Positions 50,966-60,557 of a stretch of 64,000 nucleotides of DNA are shown piece by piece. The notes beneath the pieces were generated by a model. It did no database searches, was not told where the DNA came from, and worked only from the letters and a program-made list of their open reading frames with translations. This DNA is from Anoxynatronum sibiricum (GTDB lineage Bacteria; Bacillota; Clostridia; Peptostreptococcales; Tindalliaceae): contig NZ_JBCITM010000011.1 of NCBI RefSeq assembly GCF_039414295.1, positions 62,001 to 126,000 on the forward strand. The letters run 5' to 3'. Made by a program: the position numbers and the translations under genes. Positions within the stretch are counted from its first letter, which is position 1, and each line of letters opens with the position of its first letter.

Positions 50966-52477
50966 ATGATCTCCGACAACCATCATCTTAACCATACAAC
51001 CACAGCAGGAAATATCGACGGTCAGCAAATGGGCTGGCACTTTGACAACAGTTACCTGAATCTGCCGAATGGTCTTTATACCCTCGTGAAACCCACGCCT
51101 GTCACTGCTCCTGATTTGGTTCTGTTTAATGAAACACTGGCCGCCTCACTTGGCTTAAATGTTGCCGTTCTCAACACACCCGTAGGTGCTGCTATCTTGT
51201 CAGGCAATCAGCTTCCCTCTGGCACCGCATCACTGGCCCAGGCGTATGCCGGTCACCAGTTCGGTCAGTTTGTATTGTTGGGTGATGGCCGGGCCATCTT
51301 ATTGGGCGAACACATGACTCCCATGGGAAAGCGGTTTGACATTCAACTGAAAGGCTCCGGTGCCACTCCCTATTCCCGGCGGGGTGACGGCCGGGCAGCT
51401 CTCGGCCCAATGCTTCGTGAGTACCTGATCAGTGAAGCAATGAATGCCCTTGGCATCCCCACCAGCAGAAGTCTGGCAGTGGTCACCACGGGTGAACCTG
51501 TGTTGCGCGAAACACAGCTTGAGGGGGCTGTCCTAACCCGTGTGGCTGCCAGCCATATACGCGTAGGCACTTTTCAATATGCAGCTGCTCGCCTTTCGTC
51601 GGAAGATTTGCGCAGTTTGGCCGATTACACCATCCAACGACATTATCCCGAAATTTCTTCATCTGATGAACCCTACCTGAGTTTACTACAATCTGTCATT
51701 TATCGACAGGCCTCATTGGTGGCCCAGTGGATGCTGGCGGGTTTCATTCATGGTGTGATGAATACTGACAATATGGCCATCAGCGGCGAAACCATCGACT
51801 ATGGCCCCTGCGCTTTTATGGATACCTATCATCCCGGCACCGTGTTCAGTTCCATTGACCATGGCGGCCGCTATGCTTATGGCAACCAGCCTTCCATTGC
51901 CGGATGGAATCTTGCCCGGTTTGCCGAAACGCTGCTGCCACTGCTCCATTCAAAAAAAGAGATAGCCATGACAACTGCCCAGGGAGCACTTGAAAAATAT
52001 GCTTCACTTTATCAACAGCACTGGCTGCAGGGAATGCGGTCAAAGCTGGGGCTGTTCAATGAGGAGGATCAGGACGAATCACTCATTACCCGGCTCCTTT
52101 CCCTCATAGAGACCCATAAGGAAGATTATACCAATACCTTTCTCGCCTTAACCCACGACAAAACAACTGAAACCAGCCTGAGCACCCAACCTGATTTTTC
52201 TGACTGGCTGGCAGCGTGGCAGGCTCGTCGCAAACGTCAACCTTATTCAATCAATGAATCGCAAGCCTTGATGCATCAGTCTAACCCTGCCGTGATTCCC
52301 CGTAATCATCATGTTGAACAAGTACTGGAGGCCGCTGTTTATCACCACGATTTTCAGGGGTTTCATCGCTTTCTTGAAGCGTTGTCACAACCGTATGCCC
52401 ACACTTCCAGTCAGCAAACCTATGCAGATCCGCCACCGCCATCTTTCAAGCGGTACCGCACTTTCTGCGGCACTTAA
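50966..52477 (+). CDS. selO: Protein adenylyltransferase SelO (UPF0061)
   Basis: A 503-residue pseudokinase-fold AMPylase. Conserved parts are NLPNGLYTLVKPTPV, AYAGHQFGQFVLLGDGRA, the nucleotide region DIQLKGSGATPYSRRGDGRAAL, and the metal motif HGVMNTDNMAISGETIDYGP. It ends with RTFCGT: cysteine stands where some SelO proteins have selenocysteine. The ATG at 50966 has GAAAGGATTTTGACA before it. SelO moves AMP onto redox proteins such as glutaredoxin, and a glutaredoxin is encoded elsewhere in the window. Confidence 0.95.
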   Translation: MISDNHHLNHTTTAGNIDGQQMGWHFDNSYLNLPNGLYTLVKPTPVTAPDLVLFNETLAASLGLNVAVLNTPVGAAILSGNQLPSGTASLAQAYAGHQFGQFVLLGDGRAILLGEHMTPMGKRFDIQLKGSGATPYSRRGDGRAALGPMLREYLISEAMNALGIPTSRSLAVVTTGEPVLRETQLEGAVLTRVAASHIRVGTFQYAAARLSSEDLRSLADYTIQRHYPEISSSDEPYLSLLQSVIYRQASLVAQWMLAGFIHGVMNTDNMAISGETIDYGPCAFMDTYHPGTVFSSIDHGGRYAYGNQPSIAGWNLARFAETLLPLLHSKKEIAMTTAQGALEKYASLYQQHWLQGMRSKLGLFNEEDQDESLITRLLSLIETHKEDYTNTFLALTHDKTTETSLSTQPDFSDWLAAWQARRKRQPYSINESQALMHQSNPAVIPRNHHVEQVLEAAVYHHDFQGFHRFLEALSQPYAHTSSQQTYADPPPPSFKRYRTFCGT

Positions 52478-52568
52478 TACGTTCATCAGATAGAACTCAG
52501 TCTTAGCACTTGATGTTCATTGAGCCTGCTTCATATGCTTACATTTGTTCTTTCACACAACCGCACTG

Positions 52569-52877
52569 TTATAGCTTTATGTTTCGAATCACATGATATA
52601 ACCCGTATGGAATCAGCAAAGCCCCAGCCAACCCAATAAAAAAGCTCACTTTGAAAAAACCGGCCAGCAGACCTGTCACCGCAGGATGCGTTGCTATCAG
52701 TTCGATGCCTGTCACTGCCAGAACGCAGCCAAAACCGATCCCCATTAATTTGAGGCTGGTTTTCATTGATGGCCCTTTCAGCAGCATGACGCGTTTTTGC
52801 ATTGCTGTGTATTGGACATCTTCTGAATTTTTTCCTTCAAACTCCCTCAAATCATTTGCCTTTTTCCACATGTTCAT
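52569..52877 (-). CDS. Small two-helix membrane protein, unknown function
   Basis: A 102-residue protein. After 40 polar residues come two hydrophobic helices (LMGIGFGCVLAVTGIELIAT and FFKVSFFIGLAGALLIPYGLYHVI). The ribosome site GGGAGGTCCAACA precedes the ATG. I do not recognise a family. It lies alone between selO and the zincin gene. Confidence 0.65.
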   Translation of the reverse strand: MNMWKKANDLREFEGKNSEDVQYTAMQKRVMLLKGPSMKTSLKLMGIGFGCVLAVTGIELIATHPAVTGLLAGFFKVSFFIGLAGALLIPYGLYHVIRNIKL

Positions 52878-53009
52878 TGTTGGACCTCCCGGTTTTTGAA
52901 GGCTTCCTGTTGATATCAGTTTATCATACTGTTATTGGGGTTGCCAGCCGTCTTTCTGCAGGGTTTTATTGATGATTTATGGTAAAATGGAATCAAAGGA
53001 GTGAATGCC

Positions 53010-53396
53010 ATGCGCACTTTTCCATCCATTGATGAAGTACAAGAAATGCTTGAAAGGATATCCGACGAAATCCCCCAAGATTTCTACAGGGAATTAAACG
53101 GTGGGGTGGTACTGGTTGAGTACGCGAAAAAACACACCGATACCCAACCTGATTTTCCACTTTATATCATGGGAGAATATCAACGCAGCGCCATGGGGCG
53201 GCAAATAATTCTGTATTATGGTTCTTTCCAAAACGCCTACACTCATCTGTCGGAAAAAAGGCTGTATGAAAAACTTAAAGAAACACTTCTCCATGAATTT
53301 ACCCACCATCTTGAGAACCTGGCTGGTGAACGGGGACTTGAGATTAAAGACGAAGATCAGTTGAATACTTACCGCCGGATCAGATCAAACCGTTGA
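53010..53396 (+). CDS. Minimal zincin-type metallopeptidase family protein
   Basis: A 128-residue protein with the motif HEFTHHLENLAGERG, matching HExxHxxxxxxGE, the signature of the minimal metalloprotease family (PF06262-like). The rest is short alpha/beta, with LPEIDEVQEMLERI-like N-terminus. Start is ATG at 53010, behind AAAGGAGTGAATGCC. Cytoplasmic. Substrate unknown. Confidence 0.85.
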   Translation: MRTFPSIDEVQEMLERISDEIPQDFYRELNGGVVLVEYAKKHTDTQPDFPLYIMGEYQRSAMGRQIILYYGSFQNAYTHLSEKRLYEKLKETLLHEFTHHLENLAGERGLEIKDEDQLNTYRRIRSNR

Positions 53397-53400
53397 TCAA

Positions 53401-53448
53401 AAACACTAAAATACAGGCAGCCGCAGCTGCCTGTATTTTAGTGTTTTT
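53401..53448. terminator. Bidirectional terminator zincin / DnaJ-like gene
   Basis: A 21-base exact stem (AAACACTAAAATACAGGCAGC and complement) around three bases, with T run on the plus strand and A/T tail on the minus strand. It includes the last codons of the DnaJ-like gene. Confidence 0.9.
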
Positions 53449-54274
53449 TGATCTGTTGATAACGTTGAATATTATCTTCGTTGAGAAACTCATAGGCGTC
53501 GTTAATTTGCTGAAACTTTTTGGTGGCATCAGGACTCTGGTTAACATCAGGGTGGTGCATCTTGGCCATCTTGCGATATGCCAACTTAACCCTGTATTGA
53601 TCTGCGTCTTCCGGCACCCCTAATACGTCACAGCTCTTTTGATATTTTTCACGAAATGCCACATACGGATTTGATGTTCCCTGACTATGACCATTTTGTT
53701 GATGGCCGGACTGTCCAAAACCAAACTGACTGTATGACCAGCCTCCTGCACCTGTACCACCGGTACTCCAGGAGCTGCTGTAAGTATTCTGCTGATTCCA
53801 CTGCTGAAAGCGCTCTTCCCATTCCCGTTGCTGTTCATACCTTCGCTGGCGTTCCCGTTTAATTCGGTCTTCTTCCGCCTGGCGGTAAGCTTTTTTGAAG
53901 TGATCAAAGGCTTTGTAGCTGTAGCCGGATTTTCCCATCCAGCAATTTGCTGTATGAAAGAGATATTCTGTCAGAATATACTTCACATATTTGAGATAGG
54001 TGATGAAAAGTGCCCCCGCCACCGGAATGAACAGGATCATCATCAACAAAAGCAGCATGCCTGGATTTCCCAGCAACCAGGCTCCCAGAGGGCCGATCAT
54101 CAGAAAGAAAAACAGACACCCGCCCATGCTGATTAGCACTGCACAACCTCGAAGAAAACTTTTAGCAATTAGTACCATGGTTTCAGTGGCGTAAATCAGG
54201 CCGTCAAGTACTGCACTAATCCCCTTCGCCAGTCCATAGACCCCTTTTCCAAGGATCTTTTTTATCAATATCAT
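53438..54274 (-). CDS. Membrane-anchored J-domain protein
   Basis: A 278-residue protein. Two hydrophobic segments lie at about residues 45-65 and 70-95, then a charged coiled region (AEEDRIKRERQRRYEQQREWEE) and a Gly/Ser/Gln-rich linker. The C-terminal 70 residues are a J-domain with the HPD motif in KMHHPDVNQ. J-domains stimulate DnaK; the membrane anchor would place this chaperone partner at the inner face. Start is ATG at 54274 behind GGTGGAAGGTGGG. The zinc-ribbon gene upstream may be co-transcribed (58-base gap). Confidence 0.88.
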   Translation of the reverse strand: MILIKKILGKGVYGLAKGISAVLDGLIYATETMVLIAKSFLRGCAVLISMGGCLFFFLMIGPLGAWLLGNPGMLLLLMMILFIPVAGALFITYLKYVKYILTEYLFHTANCWMGKSGYSYKAFDHFKKAYRQAEEDRIKRERQRRYEQQREWEERFQQWNQQNTYSSSWSTGGTGAGGWSYSQFGFGQSGHQQNGHSQGTSNPYVAFREKYQKSCDVLGVPEDADQYRVKLAYRKMAKMHHPDVNQSPDATKKFQQINDAYEFLNEDNIQRYQQIKKH

Positions 54275-54332
54275 CCCACCTTCCACCATCTATCAATATC
54301 AATGGCTTTTTCACCGCCCATTGACTGCGAAA

Positions 54333-54725
54333 TTATATTTTTCGCACCACCTGATTTTTACACGCCGGACAGGTCACCCTGACTTTTCCCTTGCCCTTAG
54401 GAACCCGCAGTGTTTTTTTACAATTAACACACTGAAAATAATGATGGGTTTTTGCATCTTGCCGACGCCTGTTCAAAAATCCCACTTTATCGATGATGGG
54501 ACCTACTGCTTTTAAGAATTTCTGGTTTTCCAAACGACGCTGATAGACATTTTTGGAAAATGTACGATAAATACCAACCAACAAAGCTGTATATCCCACC
54601 ATTACCAGTAATGATAAGCCAGCCCATCGGCCAATGAGGTTTATCACCGCTGCTGACACCAGAAGAAACAGGGAGAAATGGTCACCGCCAGCCCGTCCCA
54701 CCATCCATCGCTGAAGCCAATTCAT
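54333..54725 (-). CDS. Membrane protein with C-terminal zinc ribbon
   Basis: A 130-residue protein. Two hydrophobic segments lie between residues 15 and 60. The C-terminus has a zinc ribbon CVNC and CPAC spaced by about 20 residues, with a basic stretch KGKGKVRVTCP. The start has GGGAAGGGAGTGTTGAT before it. Placed directly upstream of the J-domain gene on the same strand; the pair may work together on membrane proteins, but no function is known. Confidence 0.75.
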   Translation of the reverse strand: MNWLQRWMVGRAGGDHFSLFLLVSAAVINLIGRWAGLSLLVMVGYTALLVGIYRTFSKNVYQRRLENQKFLKAVGPIIDKVGFLNRRRQDAKTHHYFQCVNCKKTLRVPKGKGKVRVTCPACKNQVVRKI

Positions 54726-54890
54726 ATCAACACTCCCTTCCCGATGATCAACACTGATCTTGCCAGCATCAATTCCGTTGATTATATCATACGCATTTTA
54801 AAACAGAAACATCATAAATGATCAGAATGAACTCTCCATGAACATGCTGAAAATAATGGTTGTGACTTCATTCTGAGAGCCACCGCAAAC

Positions 54891-55760
54891 TCATCTCGCC
54901 AACCCCGCAGGAATACCATCTTGACAGGGCACCTTTGTCTGACATAACCCACACCCAGATATGTAATGGCTTTGGGTCAGCAGGGATGGCCCCAGCTCCT
55001 TCTTTAAACGGTTCAAATAGTCGCTGCACCGGTTCTTATCATGCCCTGCCGGTGTAATGGCATTGACCGGGCATCGATACATACAGGCCCCACAGGTGCC
55101 ATTGGCATGGAAGGCGCACCATTCCTGGTGATTTCTATACTTTCTTTCATCGGCAGGCAGTGTTGCCTTTACCACCAGACTGGTGAAACGCATGGCTTTT
55201 CCCTGCCGGGTGATTAATCCTTCTGAGAGGCCAAAGGTTCCCAAGCCTGCCACAAAAGCTGTGTGTCGGTGGGACCAGTTGGATGCGAATCCATATCGAA
55301 TGGAATTCTCACGCTGCAACGAGGGCAACAAATCAACAGCCACCGCCTCTATCCCTTCATCTGATAATGCAGCAACCAGTCTCTGACAATAATCTTTGAT
55401 GAAAGCTTCCCATTCACCCCGGGTGACCAGCCATTTATCACAGGGAATCTCCCTTGCTCCTGCCTGGTCTTTTTTAGTGGCTGCTGTCTGTGAGAAACCA
55501 ATGCTTACCACGGTGAGGGTCTCATCGTGTGATTGAAGCTCTTGTGAAGGATTGCTTTTTTCATAGACCTCTGACGGCAGCCAGTAAAAATCACCAATGT
55601 CATCCCGCAAAAATCCAAACAAGGGGTCATTTCCCGCTGCATATCCAGTGATGGGTGGCTGCCACATGGGCTCCAACGGCAGTTGCAATGATTCAAAGAA
55701 GTTCAGCTGTGAGGTTTCATAAACCCGCTGAATGATTTGGTTGATTAACGTTTTTGTCAT
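54891..55760 (-). CDS. QueG-like iron-sulfur oxidoreductase
   Basis: A 289-residue protein. The C-terminal region carries ferredoxin-like cysteine clusters CGACMYRCPVNAI and CGLCQTKVPC, and an EWCAFHANGTCG segment, in the order seen in epoxyqueuosine reductase QueG and reductive-dehalogenase-like proteins. The central HTAFVAGLGTFGLSEGLITRQGKAMR strand fits the cobalamin-dependent reductase core. The start at 55760 follows GGGAGGTATAGT. Sequence length is shorter than classical QueG and no queuosine genes are adjacent, so the substrate is uncertain. Confidence 0.75.
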   Translation of the reverse strand: MTKTLINQIIQRVYETSQLNFFESLQLPLEPMWQPPITGYAAGNDPLFGFLRDDIGDFYWLPSEVYEKSNPSQELQSHDETLTVVSIGFSQTAATKKDQAGAREIPCDKWLVTRGEWEAFIKDYCQRLVAALSDEGIEAVAVDLLPSLQRENSIRYGFASNWSHRHTAFVAGLGTFGLSEGLITRQGKAMRFTSLVVKATLPADERKYRNHQEWCAFHANGTCGACMYRCPVNAITPAGHDKNRCSDYLNRLKKELGPSLLTQSHYISGCGLCQTKVPCQDGIPAGLAR

Positions 55761-55827
55761 ACTATACCTCCCTGCCCATGCGGCAATCGGTGAAGTGTTG
55801 TCCATAAGCATTTCATTGTATTTCCTC

Positions 55828-57141
55828 CTAACCAGAAGGTTTGATATAAGCAGGTGGCGGTGATATCAGTGCTGCCAGAAAACCGGCGAGGGGAAATATC
55901 AGCATGACCAGAATGATGAATTGGTAGTTACCGAAGGTATCAAAGGCGATTCCAAAGGGGAGTGGCCCCAATGCAGAGCCGATAACCATGGCGGTCATAC
56001 CCATTCCCCGAATACTGCCCAGATATCGCCGCCCAAAATAGTTAGGCCACCAAACGCCGGTACTTACCGAATCAACTGCTGAGTAAATGCCATGAACCAA
56101 TGCGTAAACGATCAACAACAAACGCGACGGACTGTACAGAACCATGAACATGGAGATTGCCAGCAGTCCAAAATTAAAAGCCTTAAGCCGATGAACGCGA
56201 TAATGATCACACAGCCATCCCGCCATAAAAGTCACCGGTAATTGCACCATGGCATACACACTGAGAATCAAAGCTGCAAATGAAGAATCAAAGCCCTTTT
56301 CTCCAATAATTGAAACCATGTGGAATGTAATGCCTGTATTGATCATGGATGGAATCAACATGCAGAAAATCATCATCCAGAATGCTCGCGTTTTCATTGC
56401 TTCTCCAGGTGTCCAATCGTGGGTTTCACTCAAACTTTCAAATGAACTCTCTTGCTGATTTGACAGCTGTGAAAGTTGCTGTTCGTTTTCATAGGCCATC
56501 ATGCCATCAGGCCCCATTCCAATATCTTCAGGACGATTGCGAATTAAAAGCCATCCTGCCGGAACCATGATGCCCAATAGCAGTAGCGCCCAGAAGCGCC
56601 ATGCAAATGCGGGACCGAAGTTGGTAATCAAATGATTGCTGATCACTGGAATCATGGCAGATCCAGCCACTCCTCCCAAAGCAGTCAAACTCAGTGCGAT
56701 ACCTCTTTTGCGAAGAAACCACTGTGGCGGCAGCGTTGATGATAACAGCGACATTGATCCTTGTCCCATCAGGCGAATCAGAAAGAAGCCCACTAAAAGC
56801 ATCCATGGCGCCCTCATAAAGCTCATCCAAAGACAGGCCACTGCCAGAAGCATTGCAATTACAGGTGTCATCATCCGATGACCTCTACGATCTATCCATC
56901 TGCCTGCTAACGGCATCATCAGGCCGGCAGCCAATGTTCCAATGGAGTAAAAACCTGAAACCGCAGATCGGCTCCACCCTTCAGAGTCAATGTAAGAATT
57001 GATAAATACAGACACATTGTACGTTTGACCCGGTCCGGAAAAGAAAAGGATCAGCGCACTGATCCCCACAATCACCCAGCTGTAACCTGCAAAGGCCAGC
57101 GGATTGCTCGTATGTTTGTCATTAATATGTGTGTGTTTCAT
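55828..57141 (-). CDS. MFS transporter (oxalate/formate or monocarboxylate type)
   Basis: A 437-residue membrane protein with twelve predicted helices in two sets of six and a cytoplasmic loop of about 60 residues between them. The loop after helix 2 is GRWIDRRGHR, the MFS motif. N-terminal WVIVGISALILFFSGPGQTYNVSVFI is typical of the monocarboxylate/oxalate-formate branch. The start has AAGGAGATCGT before it. It lies 25 bases downstream of the M20 amidohydrolase, suggesting co-transcription and possible import of its substrate or export of its product. Confidence 0.88.
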   Translation of the reverse strand: MKHTHINDKHTSNPLAFAGYSWVIVGISALILFFSGPGQTYNVSVFINSYIDSEGWSRSAVSGFYSIGTLAAGLMMPLAGRWIDRRGHRMMTPVIAMLLAVACLWMSFMRAPWMLLVGFFLIRLMGQGSMSLLSSTLPPQWFLRKRGIALSLTALGGVAGSAMIPVISNHLITNFGPAFAWRFWALLLLGIMVPAGWLLIRNRPEDIGMGPDGMMAYENEQQLSQLSNQQESSFESLSETHDWTPGEAMKTRAFWMMIFCMLIPSMINTGITFHMVSIIGEKGFDSSFAALILSVYAMVQLPVTFMAGWLCDHYRVHRLKAFNFGLLAISMFMVLYSPSRLLLIVYALVHGIYSAVDSVSTGVWWPNYFGRRYLGSIRGMGMTAMVIGSALGPLPFGIAFDTFGNYQFIILVMLIFPLAGFLAALISPPPAYIKPSG

Positions 57142-57166
57142 ACGATCTCCTTACCTATTCTCTTTT

Positions 57167-58285
57167 TTATTCCAAAGACACCAGCCCTTTGAAGAGTGAC
57201 ACGACTGTTTCAATGATATCATCGGGAAAATCATATTCATAGGTGTGAAGCGGCGGGTGATGCTCACCGTTGCCAACGTAGAAAATGGCTCCTTTCGTCT
57301 GCTTCAGATAATGGCCAAAATCCTCCGATCCCCTGAATCCCATTTCCATTTCAATGAGTTGACGCCCCTGTTTTTTGCATACCTGGCGCACTTTTTCGGT
57401 GCTTTCTGCATGATTTGATGTCACAGGGAACACATCATTATATGAAAAGCTGACTTTAAGGCCTTCTTCCTTTGCAAACTGTTCAGCTAACTTTTCCAAC
57501 TCATTTTGTAGCCGGTCCAGTTCTTCTTCGTATTGGGCGCGAATAGTTAACAGTAAGTCGCCTTTACTGGCGGCAATTCCAAAAGCCCGCTCTCCCACTG
57601 CCACCTGAATCACCGTTGCAAGTACCAGGCCTTTGTTATGGTCAGGACTTGTCAACTCAGGCAGTGCGCTGATGAGTCGAGCAACAGCATATGCCGGATT
57701 ACGCCCATATTCTGGTTGACTGGCGTGAGTCGGCACCCCTTCCAGGTGAATGGTCATCCCCCGAGAAGCAAAATGGGCGGTCCCATCGATCACCATAACG
57801 GCATGCTTCGGTGCTTCGCTCCAATTGTGAAAAGCAAAAATTTCGTCAATATCTTCTTCATTAATAAATGCCACACATTCAGCAGCACCGTCACCTGTTT
57901 CTTCAGCATGCTGGAAGAGAAAGAAGACATTATGGTCGGCACCCAGCTGATCTATTTCCAATGCCAGCCCAGCCAAGCTGGCAGCATGCCCATCATGACC
58001 GCATTTGTGAGCAACCCCTGGTTTTCGAGATGCATGGGGAATATCCAGGTTTTCGTTCATCAGAATGGCATCAAAGTCTGCCCGGAAGGCAACGTTTCCA
58101 TGAGGGTTCTTTCCTCGGTATATCGCATAAAACCAGCGGCCACGGTCTTTTATATCAAGCTGTGTATGGGTATTTAGAAATTGAATCAAATGGTTTTTTG
58201 TCCAGGTTTCTTCATTGGAAGGCTCCGGGTGTTTATGCAATTCATGACGGAGTGTTTTTACCAGTGTCAGGTTTTCCGGGTTCAT
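57167..58285 (-). CDS. M20D amidohydrolase (N-acyl-amino-acid or IAA-amino-acid hydrolase type)
   Basis: A 372-residue metalloenzyme. It opens TLRHELHKHPEPSNEE, the M20D hallmark, with metal ligands in HKCGHDGHAASL, QHAEETGDGA and the terminal histidine in FYVGNGEHHPPLH. A dimerisation lid follows THASQPEYGRNP. The start has AGAGGAGCTGTTGAG before it. It probably forms an operon with the downstream MFS carrier. Confidence 0.9.
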   Translation of the reverse strand: MNPENLTLVKTLRHELHKHPEPSNEETWTKNHLIQFLNTHTQLDIKDRGRWFYAIYRGKNPHGNVAFRADFDAILMNENLDIPHASRKPGVAHKCGHDGHAASLAGLALEIDQLGADHNVFFLFQHAEETGDGAAECVAFINEEDIDEIFAFHNWSEAPKHAVMVIDGTAHFASRGMTIHLEGVPTHASQPEYGRNPAYAVARLISALPELTSPDHNKGLVLATVIQVAVGERAFGIAASKGDLLLTIRAQYEEELDRLQNELEKLAEQFAKEEGLKVSFSYNDVFPVTSNHAESTEKVRQVCKKQGRQLIEMEMGFRGSEDFGHYLKQTKGAIFYVGNGEHHPPLHTYEYDFPDDIIETVVSLFKGLVSLE

Positions 58286-58349
58286 CTCAACAGCTCCTCT
58301 CTATTTGCTTCTTTCATTGTATCAGGGTTTCATCATCTGGTCCAGAAAA

Positions 58350-58380
58350 GGAAAACTGCCGATACCTATCATCGGCAGTT
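58350..58380 (-). terminator. Terminator of htpG
   Basis: AACTGCCGAT and ATCGGCAGTT form an exact 10-base stem with a 7-base loop; on the minus strand TTCCTTTT follows. It is about 110 bases past the htpG stop. Confidence 0.7.
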
Positions 58381-58488
58381 GCAAATATGGTGCATTCGCT
58401 CAAGCTTAATCATGGGGTTCGACTGAGTGCTGTGTTTGACAATTGTCAGGCTGGTCGTTCAGGCTGGTTCATTGATCATGCCAGTTGG

Positions 58489-60366
58489 CTACTTCATGAT
58501 CTGACAAATTTTATTGGAAAGCGCCACCGGATCCTCCACCGGCAAACCTTCAATTAATCTGGCCTGCTGATAAAGCAGTTCTGTATACAACTTAAACTTC
58601 TCCTTGTCTTCCTTATAGGCCTGTTGCAATGACTTGAATACTTCATGGTTCATATTAACTTCAAGCACCTTGTCAGCTTTCACTTCCTGTTCGTTGGGCA
58701 GTGCATTCAGCACTTTCTCCATTTCAATAGAAATATCCCCTTCATTCACCAGGCAAACTGGATGCTGTTTCAGTCTTTTGGAAGCGCGCACCCCTTTAAT
58801 TTGCTCAGTGAGCATTTCCTTCATTTCAGCAAACAGATCTTTGTTTTCTTTTTCAGCGTCATCAGATGCTTTGTTTTCTTCGGTATCAATGTCAAGGTCG
58901 CCACTGGAAACAGACTTGAACTCTTTTTCTTTGTACTCACGCAACATTTTAATGGCAAACTCGTCCACATCATCTGTGAAATAAAGAATTTCATAGCCTT
59001 TGTCTTTAACCATTTCTGTCTGCGGCAGTTTTTCGATGCGATCCACCGAATCTCCCACGGCATAGTAAATATGTTTTTGATCTTCCGGCATTCGGGATAC
59101 GTATTCAGACAGACTTGCCTGCTTATTCTCTTTGGATGAGTGGAACAATAACAGTTCCTGAAGATCATCCCGGTGACTGCCAAAATCGCTGTAGACCCCA
59201 TACTTCAATTGCCGGCCAAATGACTGGTAGAACTTTTCATAGCTTTCGCGATGATTTTCCAGCAGATCCACCAGTTCTTTCTGAATCTTGCTCTTGATAT
59301 TTTTGGCAATGACTTTTAACTGCCCGTCATGCTGCAGCATTTCCCTGGAAATGTTGAGAGACAAGTCTTCTGAATCAACAACACCCTTTACAAAGCTGAA
59401 GTAATCTGGCAACAGTTCGCCACATTTTTCCATGATCAAAACACCATTGGCATAAAGTTCCAGCCCTTTTTCATATTCCCGTGTATAAAAATCATAGGGC
59501 GCTTTTTCGGGAATAAACAGCACTGCCCGATAAGAAACCATTCCTTCTGTATTAATGTGAACGTGCCTGATGGGTTTGTCGAATCCAAAGTGCTTTTCAA
59601 AATAGAACTTCTCATAGTCATCATCTGTGAGTTCATTCCGGTTTTTCTTCCAGATGGGCACCATACTGTTGATAACCTGTTCTTCAGTGTACTCCTCGTA
59701 TTCTTCCTGGTTATCTTCTTTAGGTTTGGTTCTGGTCACATTCATTTTGATGGGATAGCGGATAAAGTCGGAATACTTTTTAATAATGGTACGCAGGGTG
59801 TACTCTTCCAAATACTTATCATACTGATCATCTTCAGTATTCTCCTTGAGCTTTAAAACAATTTCTGTGCCATAGGTTTCTTTCTGGCAGGGCTCTACGG
59901 TGTATCCCTCAATCCCCTTTGATTCCCATTTATGTGCTTCTTCAGTTCCAAAAGCTTTGCTGATAATGGTCACTTCATCTGCCACCATGAAAGCTGAATA
60001 GAAGCCAACTCCAAACTGCCCTATGATCTCGTGGCCATCTTTTGGCTCATTGTCTTTTTTAAAAGACAATGAGCCGCTTTTGGCGATGACACCGATGTTA
60101 TCCTCCAGTTCTTCTGCAGTCATACCGATTCCGGTGTCGATGATTCTCAGCAGTCTGTTTTCTTTATCTGCCTCCACCCGAATATAAAAATCGTCTTTGT
60201 TGAACTGAATGGTTTCATCTGTCAGCGCTTTGTAGTAAACCTTGTCAATGGCATCGCTGGCATTTGAAATCAGTTCCCTAAGAAAAATATCCTTATTGGT
60301 GTAGATGGAATGAATCACGATGTCCAGCAGTCGTTTGGTTTCTGCCTGAAACTGTTTGGTTTGCAT
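58489..60366 (-). CDS. htpG: Molecular chaperone HtpG (Hsp90)
   Basis: A 625-residue Hsp90 dimer chaperone. ATP-binding N-domain motifs: FLRELISNASDAIDK, IIDTGIGMT and GQFGVGFYSAFMVAD. The middle domain has the catalytic Arg region NISREMLQ, and the C-terminal dimerisation domain follows an acidic linker (near residues 495-515). The start has AAAGGAGGAGTACAA before it. Monocistronic. Confidence 0.97.
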   Translation of the reverse strand: MQTKQFQAETKRLLDIVIHSIYTNKDIFLRELISNASDAIDKVYYKALTDETIQFNKDDFYIRVEADKENRLLRIIDTGIGMTAEELEDNIGVIAKSGSLSFKKDNEPKDGHEIIGQFGVGFYSAFMVADEVTIISKAFGTEEAHKWESKGIEGYTVEPCQKETYGTEIVLKLKENTEDDQYDKYLEEYTLRTIIKKYSDFIRYPIKMNVTRTKPKEDNQEEYEEYTEEQVINSMVPIWKKNRNELTDDDYEKFYFEKHFGFDKPIRHVHINTEGMVSYRAVLFIPEKAPYDFYTREYEKGLELYANGVLIMEKCGELLPDYFSFVKGVVDSEDLSLNISREMLQHDGQLKVIAKNIKSKIQKELVDLLENHRESYEKFYQSFGRQLKYGVYSDFGSHRDDLQELLLFHSSKENKQASLSEYVSRMPEDQKHIYYAVGDSVDRIEKLPQTEMVKDKGYEILYFTDDVDEFAIKMLREYKEKEFKSVSSGDLDIDTEENKASDDAEKENKDLFAEMKEMLTEQIKGVRASKRLKQHPVCLVNEGDISIEMEKVLNALPNEQEVKADKVLEVNMNHEVFKSLQQAYKEDKEKFKLYTELLYQQARLIEGLPVEDPVALSNKICQIMK

Positions 60367-60557
60367 TTGTACTCCTCCTTTAGTCGATCTTCATTTGATC
60401 TTCATAAAAATGTGTCACTTTTTCTCAAAAAAGGTATACCAAAAGCTGCGCTGATTGTCAATTATCTTCGACCAAATTCCATTCTAGCATAAATTGGATT
60501 TGCTCCGCCAGGTCTTTGGGGTATAATGGTGATAACTACGGAAAGGACTGATGCTGA

